64,000 nt of DNA, from positions 248,001-312,000 of the forward strand of contig NZ_JGVU02000002.1 in the NCBI RefSeq assembly GCF_000708755.2. The letters are read 5' to 3'. Source of the DNA: Metabacillus indicus LMG 22858 (GTDB lineage: Bacteria > Bacillota > Bacilli > Bacillales > Bacillaceae). This document shows positions 54,063 through 63,289 of this stretch, piece by piece. Both the position numbers and the translations under genes were made by a program. A model generated the notes under the pieces. The model did no database searches. It saw nothing but the letters and a program-made list of their open reading frames with translations, and had not been told where the DNA came from. Every line of letters begins with the position of its first letter. Within the stretch, counting starts at the first letter, position 1.

Positions 54063-55406
54063 ATGGCATTTGAAGGATTAGCCGACCGACTGCAGAATAC
54101 AATCGCAAAAATCCGCGGCAAAGGCAAAGTGTCGGAGTCTGATGTTAAAGAAATGATGCGCGAAGTGCGTCTTGCATTGCTTGAAGCGGACGTTAACTTC
54201 AAAGTCGTAAAAGATTTTGTTAAAAAAGTAAGCGAACGGTCTGTCGGGCAGGAAGTCATGACAAGCCTTACGCCCGGCCAGCAGGTCATTAAAGTTGTTA
54301 AAGAAGAACTGACTGCATTAATGGGCGGGGAGCAGAGCAAGATTGCTGTTGCTAACCGGCCGCCGACTGTCATTATGATGGTAGGTCTGCAGGGGGCAGG
54401 TAAAACGACGACAACCGGAAAGCTTGCCAACCTTCTGCGCAAAAAGCATAACCGCAAGCCATTGCTTGTTGCAGCGGATATTTACCGTCCTGCAGCAATC
54501 AAGCAGCTTGAAACGCTTGGGAAACAGCTGAGTATGCCTGTTTTCTCACTTGGGGATCAGGTAAGTCCTGTTGAGATTGCCAAACAGGCAATTGAACACG
54601 CCAAAAAAGAGCATCATGATTATGTTCTGATTGATACGGCGGGACGCCTGCACATTGACGAGACCTTAATGGACGAGCTTAAGCAGGTAAAAGAATTATC
54701 AAAACCTGATGAGATCTTCCTTGTGGTAGATGCCATGACAGGTCAGGATGCTGTCAATGTTGCCCAAAGCTTCAACGAGCAGCTTGGACTTACGGGTGTT
54801 GTTCTGACGAAGCTTGACGGCGATACGCGGGGCGGAGCGGCGCTTTCCATCCGTTCTGTCACTCAGACGCCAATCAAGTTTGTCGGTCTTGGAGAGAAGC
54901 TGGATGCGATCGAGGCATTTCATCCGGAGCGCATGGCTTCCCGTATTCTCGGTATGGGTGATGTGCTGACTCTTATTGAAAAGGCTCAGGCAAACGTAGA
55001 TGAAACGAAAGCGAAAGAACTCGAGCAGAAAATGAGAACCGCTTCGTTTACATTTGACGATTTCCTTGAACAGCTTGGCCAGGTCCGCAGCATGGGACCG
55101 CTTGATGAGCTCCTCGGCATGCTTCCGGGAGCAAATAAAATCAAAGGCCTGAAAAATGCCCAAGTCGATGAAAAGCAGATCGGCTCTGTTGAGGCCATCA
55201 TCCGTTCGATGACGAAGGAAGAAAAGCAGCATCCTGAAATCATCAACTCAGGCAGACGCAAGCGTATTGCCAAAGGAAGCGGGACAACCGTGCCTGAAGT
55301 AAACCGCCTGCTTAAGCAGTTTGAGGACATGAAAAAGATGATGAAGCAGATGACAAGCATGTCAAAAGGCAAGAAAAAAGGCGGAATGAAGTTTCCGTTC
55401 ATGTAA
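54063..55406 (+). CDS. ffh: Signal recognition particle protein Ffh (SRP54)
   Basis: GTPase that with scRNA binds signal sequences on nascent chains and docks with FtsY. The 447-residue protein has an N domain, G domain (GLQGAGKTTTTGKL from 108; DTAGRLHIDE; TKLDGDTRGGAAL) and a methionine-rich M domain at the C-terminus (IKGLKNAQVDEKQ ... MKKMMKQMTSMSKGKKKGG). TTAGGAGGCGGC precedes the ATG. Confidence 0.98.
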   Translation: MAFEGLADRLQNTIAKIRGKGKVSESDVKEMMREVRLALLEADVNFKVVKDFVKKVSERSVGQEVMTSLTPGQQVIKVVKEELTALMGGEQSKIAVANRPPTVIMMVGLQGAGKTTTTGKLANLLRKKHNRKPLLVAADIYRPAAIKQLETLGKQLSMPVFSLGDQVSPVEIAKQAIEHAKKEHHDYVLIDTAGRLHIDETLMDELKQVKELSKPDEIFLVVDAMTGQDAVNVAQSFNEQLGLTGVVLTKLDGDTRGGAALSIRSVTQTPIKFVGLGEKLDAIEAFHPERMASRILGMGDVLTLIEKAQANVDETKAKELEQKMRTASFTFDDFLEQLGQVRSMGPLDELLGMLPGANKIKGLKNAQVDEKQIGSVEAIIRSMTKEEKQHPEIINSGRRKRIAKGSGTTVPEVNRLLKQFEDMKKMMKQMTSMSKGKKKGGMKFPFM

Positions 55407-55422
55407 CAATTTTTAGGTGTTA

Positions 55423-55450
55423 AGAAAAAACACTTTACAAAGTGGTTTTT
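55423..55450 (+). terminator. Hairpin after ffh, possible terminator
   Basis: AAAAACACTT pairs with AAGTGGTTTTT over a short loop, with one G-U pair. The right arm provides the T run. It overlaps the rpsP promoter -35. Confidence 0.6.
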
Positions 55451-55462
55451 CACTGATATCAT
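55434..55462 (+). promoter_or_regulatory. Sigma-A promoter of rpsP
   Basis: TTTACA (55434-55439), 17-bp spacer, TATCAT (55457-55462), 39 bp before rpsP. The -35 lies inside the hairpin following ffh. Confidence 0.7.
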
Positions 55463-55500
55463 ACTATCTTGTTGAAATATTTTCGGAGGTGCTATTTAAA

Positions 55501-55773
55501 ATGGCAGTAAAAATTCGTTTAAAACGCATGGGAGCTAATAAATCTCCTTTCTATCGTATCGTAGTTGCAGACTCTCGTTCTCCTCGTGACGGACGTTTCA
55601 TCGAAACAGTTGGAACGTACAACCCGGTTGCAAACCCTGCAATCGTTGAGATCAACGAAGAGCTTGCTCTTAAGTGGATGCAAAATGGTGCAAAACCATC
55701 TGACACAGTCCGCAACTTGTTCTCAAACCAAGGCATTATGGAAAAATTCCATAACGCTAAGCACAGCAAATAA
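55501..55773 (+). CDS. rpsP: 30S ribosomal protein S16
   Basis: The 90-residue protein begins [20 protein letters not shown] and has [15 protein letters not shown], the S16 signature. TCGGAGGTGC precedes the ATG at 55501 by 8-11 bp. Its start context and codon choice (frequent CGT, GGT, AAC) are those of a highly expressed gene. It leads the rpsP-khpA pair. Confidence 0.98.
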   Translation: MAVKIRLKRMGANKSPFYRIVVADSRSPRDGRFIETVGTYNPVANPAIVEINEELALKWMQNGAKPSDTVRNLFSNQGIMEKFHNAKHSK

Positions 55774-55784
55774 GGGCTGCTACA

Positions 55785-56015
55785 ATGATAGAGTTAATCG
55801 AGTCGATCGTTAAGCCGCTTGTTGACCATCCTGAAGATGTGTCTGTTGTAGAAAATGAACGTGAACATCAAATTGTCTACGAATTAACCTTACATCAAGA
55901 TGATATCGGCAAGGTAATCGGAAAGCACGGACGGATAGCGAAAGCGATTCGGACTGTTGTTTATGCAGCAGGATCCAGCTCTAAAAAGAGAGTTCAGCTT
56001 GAAATTAATGATTAA
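55785..56015 (+). CDS. khpA: KH-domain RNA-binding protein KhpA
   Basis: Small KH-domain protein (76 residues) that pairs with KhpB/Jag to bind RNA and influence cell elongation in Firmicutes. The GKHGRIAKAIRTVV segment is the KH nucleic-acid-binding loop (GxxG as GKHG). It lies 11 bp after rpsP and ends at a terminator. In B. subtilis it is ylqC. Confidence 0.94.
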   Translation: MIELIESIVKPLVDHPEDVSVVENEREHQIVYELTLHQDDIGKVIGKHGRIAKAIRTVVYAAGSSSKKRVQLEIND

Positions 56016-56017
56016 GA

Positions 56018-56048
56018 AAAAAAGGGAGGATCAGCCTTCCTTTTTTTT
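56018..56048 (+). terminator. Terminator after khpA
   Basis: AAGGGAGG pairs with CCTTCCTT (one G-U) over a 4-nt loop, then eight T. Confidence 0.85.
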
Positions 56049-56098
56049 GTACAATAAAAGAGAAGAATGGCTCAACAAAAGCTGACGGAGGAATGAAG

Positions 56099-56479
56099 AT
56101 GGAGATCTTCCAGACGGTAACGGTCAAACAGATCCTGACAGCAGCAAGCAAAGAGCAGCTCATGAAAACATTCAAACAAACGAAACAGCAGCTTGAAAGG
56201 GAGATTGATCAGCTTTCCTTTCAATTAAAGAAAAAAGAAAAAACCATTCAGACAGAAGAGATGAGAAAACAGTATCAGCGCGAAATCTCAAGGAGGATGG
56301 ACAAAATAAAAATAGCTGATTTTCAGCTGCAGCAGCTTGAAACTCTCCCGCTCGGAAGCGAAATGAAAGAAAAAGAAATGAACGCACTTGTCGATATTAA
56401 CGTCGGCGACCGCTGGGATGAGCTTATGAAAGAAAGAACCATCGTGATAAAAGACGGCATTGTCGTCGAAATACGCTAG
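56099..56479 (+). CDS. ylqD: YlqD-family protein, coiled-coil, function unknown
   Basis: The 126-residue protein begins [20 protein letters not shown], then a long charged helical stretch (about 20-85, Lys/Glu/Gln-rich, heptad-like) and a compact C-terminal part [20 protein letters not shown]-like ending in beta strands. Members occur only in Bacilli at this locus; no activity is known to me. ATG 56099 is chosen because GGAGG (56087-56091) is then 7 bp away; ATG 56093 would be too close. It precedes rimM by 10 bp. Confidence 0.88.
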   Translation: MEIFQTVTVKQILTAASKEQLMKTFKQTKQQLEREIDQLSFQLKKKEKTIQTEEMRKQYQREISRRMDKIKIADFQLQQLETLPLGSEMKEKEMNALVDINVGDRWDELMKERTIVIKDGIVVEIR

Positions 56480-56489
56480 AGGTGAACAT

Positions 56490-57014
56490 ATGGCAGAGAA
56501 ATGGTTTAATGTAGGAAAAATCGTCAATACTCATGGAGTAAAGGGAGAGGTCAGGGTACTCTCGACAACTGATTTCCCGGAAGAACGCTATAAGGCGGGA
56601 AATGTTCTCTACTTATTTAAAGAAGGTCAAACAGCGCCTGATGAGGTAACAGTCAAATCTCACCGGTTCCATAAAACGTTCAATTTGCTTACGTTTGAAG
56701 ATCATCCCTCCATTAATGATGTCGAGAAATATAAAAATTCCGTCATCAAAGTGCCGGAAAGCCAGCTTGCAGATCTAGAAGAAGGCGAATATTATTTCCA
56801 CGAGATTATCGGCTGCACCGTTTTAACGGATGAAGGTGCGGAAATAGGGACCGTTAAAGAAATTCTTGAAACAGGTGCAAATGATGTTTGGATCATCAAG
56901 CGGAAAGGAAAGAAGGATGCGCTGATCCCGTTTATTGATGATGTGGTTAAAGAAATTAATCCTGAAGAAAAGCGCATTGTGATTTCATTGATGGAAGGAC
57001 TTATTGAAGAATGA
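56490..57014 (+). CDS. rimM: 16S rRNA processing protein RimM
   Basis: Assembly factor that binds ribosomal protein S19 and helps mature the head of the 30S subunit. The 174-residue protein has an N-terminal RimM domain ([20 protein letters not shown]) and a PRC-barrel C-terminal domain ([31 protein letters not shown]). AGAGGTGAAC precedes the ATG. Overlaps trmD by 4 bp. Confidence 0.97.
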   Translation: MAEKWFNVGKIVNTHGVKGEVRVLSTTDFPEERYKAGNVLYLFKEGQTAPDEVTVKSHRFHKTFNLLTFEDHPSINDVEKYKNSVIKVPESQLADLEEGEYYFHEIIGCTVLTDEGAEIGTVKEILETGANDVWIIKRKGKKDALIPFIDDVVKEINPEEKRIVISLMEGLIEE

Positions 57015-57739
57015 AAATAGACTTTTTAACGCTTTTTCCTGAAATGTTCCACGGAGTCATAGGAAACTCCATTTTAAAAAAAGCGGAAGAAAAAGGCGCC
57101 GTCCAGTTTAATGTGACAAATTTCAGAGAGTACTCAGATCACAAGCATGCAACCGTTGATGATTATCCGTATGGCGGAGGTGCGGGCATGGTTTTAAAGC
57201 CGCAGCCGATTTTTGATGCGGTTGAAGCGATTAAACAGGAAAGCTCCGCCCCTAAAGTAATCCTTGTATGTCCGCAGGGTGAAACCTACTCCCAGAAGAA
57301 AGCAGAAGAGCTTGCAAAGGAAGATCATCTTGTCTTCATCTGCGGACATTATGAAGGCTATGACGAGCGGATAAGAGAACACCTTGTAACAGATGAAATC
57401 TCAATTGGAGATTTTATTCTGACGGGCGGGGAACTTGCTTCCATGGTGATCGCTGACAGTGTCGTCAGGCTTCTTCCTGACGTGCTTGGGAATGAAGACT
57501 CTCCAGTCCTTGATTCGTTCAGCACAGGCCTGCTTGAGCATCCTCACTACACGAGGCCTTCTGACTTCAGGGGACTGAAGGTGCCAGATGTGCTGATATC
57601 AGGCAATCATGCCAAAATTGAAGATTGGCGGGAAAAAGAATCCCTCCGAAGAACGTATGAGAGAAGACCGGATCTTCTTGAAACATACACTTTGTCAGAT
57701 AAGCAGAAAAAGTGGATAGATGAATTTAAAAAACAATAA
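57011..57739 (+). CDS. trmD: tRNA (guanine37-N1)-methyltransferase
   Basis: Makes m1G37 in tRNAs to prevent +1 frameshifting. The 242-residue SPOUT enzyme has the [19 protein letters not shown] loop, [11 protein letters not shown], and the knot segment [17 protein letters not shown]. The ATG overlaps the rimM stop. The order rimM-trmD-rplS is conserved widely. Confidence 0.98.
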   Translation: MKIDFLTLFPEMFHGVIGNSILKKAEEKGAVQFNVTNFREYSDHKHATVDDYPYGGGAGMVLKPQPIFDAVEAIKQESSAPKVILVCPQGETYSQKKAEELAKEDHLVFICGHYEGYDERIREHLVTDEISIGDFILTGGELASMVIADSVVRLLPDVLGNEDSPVLDSFSTGLLEHPHYTRPSDFRGLKVPDVLISGNHAKIEDWREKESLRRTYERRPDLLETYTLSDKQKKWIDEFKKQ

Positions 57740-57747
57740 TTGAAGTA

Positions 57748-57776
57748 TTGCATGCGTCCGGGCAATATGATATGAT
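57748..57776 (+). promoter_or_regulatory. Sigma-A promoter of rplS
   Basis: TTGCAT (57748-57753), 17-bp spacer, TATGAT (57771-57776). It starts 9 bp after trmD and leaves a leader of about 110 nt. Confidence 0.75.
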
Positions 57777-57782
57777 GTTTCT

Positions 57783-58240
<458 letters not shown>

Positions 58241-58249
58241 TTGCACCAG

Positions 58250-58284
58250 AAAGGGCTTGTTTACTATGAACAAGCCCTTTTTTC
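58250..58284 (+). terminator. Terminator after rplS
   Basis: AAAGGGCTTGTT pairs with AACAAGCCCTTT over a 7-nt loop and runs into TTTTTCA. Confidence 0.92.
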
Positions 58285-58384
58285 ATCATTAAAAAAATAA
58301 TATGACTGCAAATAAAGCTGTCATCCTATACTATAAACAAACAAGCAGCCTACAATAAAGTGTATGAGAAGGTGAATTCAAAGC

Positions 58385-58918
58385 ATGACTCGAAAAAAAA
58401 GCGAGTTGTTTGAATGGATTAAAGCACTTGCTATCGCCGTAATACTCGCAGCCGTTATCCGTTATTTCCTGTTTGCCCCGATTGTCGTTGACGGACTTTC
58501 CATGATGCCTACTCTTCATGATCAGGACCGGATGATCGTCAACAAAATCGGCTACAAAATTGGTGATCCAGAGCGGTTTGACATCGTTGTCTTTCACGCA
58601 ACAGAAGAGAAGGATTACATCAAGAGAGTCATAGGACTTCCCGGTGACCGGATTGAATACAAAGATGATACACTTTATATTAATGGAAGGGCCTACGAAG
58701 AGCCTTACCTTGAAGAATACAAGAACACACTGATAGACGGACCGCTTACAGAGCCATTTACAGTGGAAAAGGTCCCTGAAGGACAGCTTTTTGTTATGGG
58801 CGATAACCGCCGCTACAGCAAAGACAGCCGACATATCGGACCGGTTTCAAAAGACGAGGTAATGGGTCAGACAAGCCTGATTTACTGGCCTCTGAACGAT
58901 ATCCGTTTTGTCAAGTAA
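58385..58918 (+). CDS. lepB: Type I signal peptidase
   Basis: Membrane-anchored protease that removes signal peptides from secreted proteins. The 177-residue protein has one N-terminal membrane anchor (about 12-32), the catalytic Ser39 in DGLSMMPTL and general-base Lys80 in YIKRVIGLPGD, and the GDNRRYSKDSRHIGPV box. One transmembrane segment and this size mark the prokaryotic P-type (SipS-like) enzyme. GAGAAGGTGAATTC precedes the ATG. B. subtilis has no sip gene at this site, but other Bacillus species do. Confidence 0.95.
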   Translation: MTRKKSELFEWIKALAIAVILAAVIRYFLFAPIVVDGLSMMPTLHDQDRMIVNKIGYKIGDPERFDIVVFHATEEKDYIKRVIGLPGDRIEYKDDTLYINGRAYEEPYLEEYKNTLIDGPLTEPFTVEKVPEGQLFVMGDNRRYSKDSRHIGPVSKDEVMGQTSLIYWPLNDIRFVK

Positions 58919-58940
58919 GGAATAAGAGCAGGTGGTAAGA

Positions 58941-59813
58941 ATGAACATACAATGGTTTCCCGGCCATATGGCCAAAGCAAGAAGACAGGTTACCGAAAAA
59001 CTAAAATTAATCGATATTGTGTTTGAGCTTGTCGATGCAAGAATTCCGGTTTCATCAAGAAATCCGATGATTGATGAAATCATCTCGGCCAAACCACGGA
59101 TTGTTCTGCTGAATAAAGCAGATATGGCAGATCCAAAAGCAACGCAGGAATGGCTTGCCTATTTTAAAGAGCAGGGCATTCACGCCCTCCCGATTGATGC
59201 CAAAACAGGGACAGGCATCAAGCAGATTGTCACGATGTCAAAAGAAGTGCTAAAGGAGAAGTTTGATAAACTCGCTGCAAAAGGCGTGAGGCCAAGAGCC
59301 ATAAGAGCCCTGATCATCGGCATTCCGAATGTCGGAAAATCGACCCTCATCAACCGGCTGGCAAAAAAGAATATGGCTAAAACCGGAGACAGACCCGGTG
59401 TTACAACTGCACAGCAGTGGGTAAAAGTCGGAAAAGAACTGGAGCTGCTTGATACTCCGGGAATTCTCTGGCCTAAGTTTGAAGATCAGCTGGTGGGATT
59501 AAAGCTTGCAACGACGGGTGCGATTAAAGATGCCATTCTCAACTTGCAGGAAGTAGCTCTTTTTGCCCTCGAGTTTTTAAGCGCCCATTACCCGCACCGT
59601 CTTAAGGAAAGATTCGCCCTAGATGTGATCCCTGAAGACCGGATCGAGCTGTTTGATGCCGTCGCAAAGAAACGCGGATGCATGATGTCCGGAGGCTTTG
59701 TGGATTACGATAAAGCTGCAGAACTCATCGTCAGGGAAATACGTCAGGAAAAGCTTGGCAGGCTGAGCTTTGAAACAACTGAAGACATACACCAGGAAGA
59801 CACGCTGCAATAG
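58941..59813 (+). CDS. rbgA: 50S assembly GTPase RbgA
   Basis: Circularly permuted GTPase needed for late 50S assembly (incorporation of L16, L27, L36). The 290-residue protein has G4 NKAD (58-61) before G1 GIPNVGKST (127-135), [12 protein letters not shown], and a C-terminal ANTAR-like helical domain. ATG 58941 follows AGGTGG and matches the family N-terminus [19 protein letters not shown] 58932 is rejected. It lies between lepB and rnhB. Confidence 0.97.
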   Translation: MNIQWFPGHMAKARRQVTEKLKLIDIVFELVDARIPVSSRNPMIDEIISAKPRIVLLNKADMADPKATQEWLAYFKEQGIHALPIDAKTGTGIKQIVTMSKEVLKEKFDKLAAKGVRPRAIRALIIGIPNVGKSTLINRLAKKNMAKTGDRPGVTTAQQWVKVGKELELLDTPGILWPKFEDQLVGLKLATTGAIKDAILNLQEVALFALEFLSAHYPHRLKERFALDVIPEDRIELFDAVAKKRGCMMSGGFVDYDKAAELIVREIRQEKLGRLSFETTEDIHQEDTLQ

Positions 59814-59871
59814 CGCGTCTTTATTTTGTTTGCCTGTTTAATGCTGCTTCAGAATGTATGATCATAAGACA

Positions 59872-60002
59872 CCAGTGGACTGAAGCGGAAGGCACTTGAC
59901 TCCTGCGGGATGAAGAGAACATGGGAGACCCCGCAAGCGAAGCGAGGAGGCTCCCGGGGCTCCCCGCGGAAAGCAAGTGACTGGAGCGCAAGGGAACGGG
60001 TA
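59872..60002. repeat. Dispersed ~130-bp structured repeat, copy 2
   Basis: Second copy of the element at 17246-17375, in the same orientation. It begins CCAGTGGACTGAAGCGGAAG and ends GGGAACGGGTA. The outer parts are nearly identical; differences cluster in the central hairpin region (AGAACATGGGAGACC here against GTGCACTGGAGACC). It occupies most of the rbgA-rnhB gap. Confidence 0.88.
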
Positions 60003-60067
60003 TCAGAGAAAAACTTGCAACAACAATCATTCAATTTAAGAATACATAGAGAAATGGCAGTGAAACT

Positions 60068-60853
60068 ATGAAAAAGCTGACAACGGAAGAAATCCGCTTA
60101 AAGCTTGCTGCGATAAGCAGCCCTGATGATCCGTTTTTAAACCAGTGCAGAAACGATGAGCGAAAAAGCGTGATAAAGCTTGCTGACAAGTGGGCGAGAG
60201 ACTATGAACAGCAGCTTAAGAAAAAGCAGCAATTTGAAGAAATGATGATTTTCGAGAAGAAAGCAAGAGGAGAAGGCTATCACCTTCTTTGCGGGATCGA
60301 TGAAGTTGGCCGAGGACCACTGGCAGGCCCGGTTGTCGCAGCTGCCGTTATCCTGCCGGAATCCTTTTACCTTCCCGGCCTGACAGATTCAAAAAAACTG
60401 ACGGCCGCCAAAAGAGAATCCTTTTACGAATTTATCGTCAAGGAAGCGATTGCTTTCGGAATCGGAATCGTATCACCTGCTGACATCGACAGGCTGAATA
60501 TCTACCAGGCAACAAAGGCGGCAATGGTGCAGGCCGTGAAAGAGCTCCCAGCGGCCCCTGAGTACCTTCTCATTGATGCGATGGAGCTTTCCCTTCCCAT
60601 TCCCCAGGAATCGCTCATTAAGGGAGACGCACGCAGTGTGAGCATTGCAGCGGCATCTGTCCTGGCGAAAGTAACCAGGGACAGGATGATGATGCAGCTT
60701 GCCTCCGAGTATCCGCAATACGGGTTTGAGCAGAATATGGGGTATGGAACAAAGCAGCACCTTGAAGCTCTGAATTTGTACGGCGTGACAGAATGCCACA
60801 GAAGAAGTTTCTCTCCTGTGAAAGAGATGGCTGCAGAAGAAACGGTCAGCTGA
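60068..60853 (+). CDS. rnhB: Ribonuclease HII
   Basis: Cuts RNA in RNA-DNA hybrids, including single ribonucleotides in DNA. The 261-residue protein has an N-terminal extension (about 1-70) typical of Bacillus RNase HII, then the catalytic GIDEVGRGPLAGPVVAAAV with the first Asp-Glu pair, DSKKLT, and LIDAMELSLP and ASVLAKVTRDR with the remaining acidic and basic residues. The ATG follows a modest AGTGAAACT context. Confidence 0.95.
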   Translation: MKKLTTEEIRLKLAAISSPDDPFLNQCRNDERKSVIKLADKWARDYEQQLKKKQQFEEMMIFEKKARGEGYHLLCGIDEVGRGPLAGPVVAAAVILPESFYLPGLTDSKKLTAAKRESFYEFIVKEAIAFGIGIVSPADIDRLNIYQATKAAMVQAVKELPAAPEYLLIDAMELSLPIPQESLIKGDARSVSIAAASVLAKVTRDRMMMQLASEYPQYGFEQNMGYGTKQHLEALNLYGVTECHRRSFSPVKEMAAEETVS

Positions 60854-60858
60854 AAGGA

Positions 60859-60900
60859 CAAAGTCCGGCCTGCTCTCAAGGAATGAGTGGACGGACTTTT
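60859..60900 (+). terminator. Possible terminator after rnhB
   Basis: AAAGTCCG (60860-60867) pairs with CGGACTTT (60892-60899), enclosing an inner CTCTC/GAATGAG hairpin, and ends with a short T run. Confidence 0.55.
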
Positions 60901-60993
60901 CAGGTTGATCACAAAATTTTATATTACTAGAAAAATAATTTTAGAGAAAAAATCAGAAAAAAATGAAGGATTCGACGAATTTCTGCAGAATAG

Positions 60994-61022
60994 TAGACAA
61001 GGAATCAACTATTTTATAAAAT
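60994..61022 (+). promoter_or_regulatory. Candidate sigma-A promoter of sucCD
   Basis: TAGACA (60994-60999), 17-bp spacer, TAAAAT (61017-61022), 47 bp before sucC. The sequence 60901-60990 is AT-rich with no gene seen. Confidence 0.6.
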
Positions 61023-61068
61023 GAAAGCGCAGTCTATTTTTTTCGTACATAAGTTAGGAGGATGGGAA

Positions 61069-62229
61069 ATGAATATCCATGAGTATCAAGGAAAAGAAAT
61101 CCTTAGAAAATATGGAGTAGAAGTACCAAACGGCAAAGTGGCGTTTACAGTTGAAGAAGCTGTGGAAGCAGCAAAAGAACTGGGTACTGAAGTAACAGTA
61201 GTTAAAGCACAGATTCATGCAGGCGGCCGCGGCAAAGCAGGCGGGGTAAAAGTTGCAAAGAATATTGGCGAAGTAGAAACTTATGCGAAAGAAATTCTCG
61301 GAAAGACACTGGTGACACACCAGACAGGTCCTGAAGGAAAAGAAGTAAAACGCTTACTTATTGAAGAGGGCTGCGATATTAAGAAAGAATATTATATCGG
61401 CCTTGTTCTTGACCGCGCTACATCTCGCGTTGTCCTTATGGCATCTGAAGAAGGCGGCACAGAAATCGAGGAAGTGGCAGAAGCGACTCCTGAGAAAATT
61501 TTCAAAGAAGTGATTGATCCTGCTGTAGGACTGCAGGCATACCAGGCCCGCAGAATTGCTTTTAATATTAATATTCAAAAAGAATTAGTCGGACAGGCTG
61601 TTAAATTTATGATGAGCCTGTACAACGCATTTGTTGAGAAAGACTGCTCTATTGCTGAAATCAATCCGCTTGTAGTGACAGGGGACGGCAAAGTAATGGC
61701 GCTTGATGCAAAATTGAACTTTGATTCAAATGCTCTTTACCGCAGAAAAGATATCCTTGAATACCGCGATCTTGACGAAGAAGATGCAAAAGAAATCGAA
61801 GCATCCAAATATGACTTGAGCTATATTTCCCTTGATGGAAATATCGGCTGTATGGTAAACGGCGCCGGCCTTGCTATGGCAACTATGGATATTATTAAAT
61901 ATTACGGCGGCGAACCGGCGAACTTCCTGGATGTTGGGGGCGGCGCGACAGCTGAAAAAGTAACAGAAGCATTTAAAATTATCCTTTCCGATCAAAATGT
62001 AAAAGGAATTTTCGTCAACATTTTCGGCGGAATTATGAAATGCGACATCATTGCACAGGGTGTAGTTGAAGCGACGAAACAGGTCGGCCTGCAAATTCCA
62101 TTGGTTGTCCGTTTGGAAGGAACAAATGTAGAAATCGGCAAGCAAATCTTGAATGAATCCGGTTTGAATATCACTTCTGCTGAATCTATGGCAGACGGCG
62201 CACAAAAAATCGTATCTTTAGTAGGGTAA
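61069..62229 (+). CDS. sucC: Succinyl-CoA synthetase beta subunit (ADP-forming)
   Basis: With SucD converts succinyl-CoA to succinate with ATP formation in the TCA cycle. The 386-residue ATP-grasp protein starts [20 protein letters not shown] and has [12 protein letters not shown] and [20 protein letters not shown], then the C-terminal ligase domain ([33 protein letters not shown]). ATG 61069 follows TTAGGAGGATGGG; the in-frame ATG at 61021 is too far upstream. Confidence 0.98.
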   Translation: MNIHEYQGKEILRKYGVEVPNGKVAFTVEEAVEAAKELGTEVTVVKAQIHAGGRGKAGGVKVAKNIGEVETYAKEILGKTLVTHQTGPEGKEVKRLLIEEGCDIKKEYYIGLVLDRATSRVVLMASEEGGTEIEEVAEATPEKIFKEVIDPAVGLQAYQARRIAFNINIQKELVGQAVKFMMSLYNAFVEKDCSIAEINPLVVTGDGKVMALDAKLNFDSNALYRRKDILEYRDLDEEDAKEIEASKYDLSYISLDGNIGCMVNGAGLAMATMDIIKYYGGEPANFLDVGGGATAEKVTEAFKIILSDQNVKGIFVNIFGGIMKCDIIAQGVVEATKQVGLQIPLVVRLEGTNVEIGKQILNESGLNITSAESMADGAQKIVSLVG

Positions 62230-62247
62230 GAAAGGCGGGGGACTGAA

Positions 62248-63150
62248 ATGAGCGTATTTATTAACAAAGATACTAAGGTAATTGTACAGGGGATTACAGG
62301 ATCTACGGCATTATTTCATACAAAGCAAATGCTTGAATACGGTACGAATATTGTAGGCGGGGTTACACCTGGCAAAGGAAACACTGAAGCTGAAGGAGTT
62401 CCTGTTTTTAACACCGTGGAAGATGCGGTAAAAGCAACAGGCGCAACGGCTTCTGTTATCTACGTGCCGGCACCGTTTGCTGCAGATGCCATCATGGAGG
62501 CGGTTGATGCTGAACTTGATCTTGCTATCTGCATCACTGAACATATTCCAGTTCTTGACATGGTGAAAGTTAAACGGTACATGGAAGGGAAGAAAACCCG
62601 TCTTGTCGGACCAAACTGCCCTGGTGTAATTACGCCTGATGAGTGTAAAATCGGCATTATGCCAGGCTACATTCATACAAAAGGCCACGTTGGCGTTGTA
62701 TCCCGTTCAGGAACATTAACGTATGAAGCAGTACATCAGCTTACACAGGCAGGAATCGGCCAATCTACAGCGGTCGGCATCGGCGGAGACCCGGTAAACG
62801 GCACAAACTTCATCGATGTTTTGAAAGCATTCAATGAAGATGAAGACACATATGCTGTGATTATGATCGGCGAAATCGGAGGAACAGCAGAAGAGGAAGC
62901 TGCCCTCTGGATCAAAGAAAACATGACAAAGCCTGTAGTGGGCTTTATCGGCGGACAAACTGCACCTCCTGGCAAACGCATGGGACATGCCGGTGCCATC
63001 ATTTCAGGCGGAAAAGGCACAGCCGCTGAAAAAATCAAAACAATGAATGAGTGCGGCATCAAAGTTGCTGATACACCTTCTGTTATGGGTGAAACACTTA
63101 TTGAAGCTCTTAAAGAAAACAACTTGCTTGAAAAGTGCAAAACACATTAA
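62248..63150 (+). CDS. sucD: Succinyl-CoA synthetase alpha subunit
   Basis: Holds the CoA-binding domain and the phosphohistidine of the enzyme. The 300-residue protein has the Rossmann CoA site ([25 protein letters not shown]), [10 protein letters not shown] and the active-site His247 in [32 protein letters not shown] precedes the ATG, 18 bp after sucC. Confidence 0.98.
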   Translation: MSVFINKDTKVIVQGITGSTALFHTKQMLEYGTNIVGGVTPGKGNTEAEGVPVFNTVEDAVKATGATASVIYVPAPFAADAIMEAVDAELDLAICITEHIPVLDMVKVKRYMEGKKTRLVGPNCPGVITPDECKIGIMPGYIHTKGHVGVVSRSGTLTYEAVHQLTQAGIGQSTAVGIGGDPVNGTNFIDVLKAFNEDEDTYAVIMIGEIGGTAEEEAALWIKENMTKPVVGFIGGQTAPPGKRMGHAGAIISGGKGTAAEKIKTMNECGIKVADTPSVMGETLIEALKENNLLEKCKTH

Positions 63151-63159
63151 TAAATCTGT

Positions 63160-63190
63160 TGGGAACGGCGTTCATGCTGTTCCCTTCTTT
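63160..63190 (+). terminator. Terminator after sucD
   Basis: GGGAACGGC (63161-63169) pairs with GCTGTTCCC (63176-63184, one G-U) and is followed by TTCTTTAA. Confidence 0.7.
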
Positions 63191-63289
63191 AACATGTACC
63201 CCCGTTGCTTCTCCCACTCCTCCATTCGTCAAATCATGACAAAAACATTCATCATTAAAACTATATATAATAGTAGAAAGGGAACTAAA

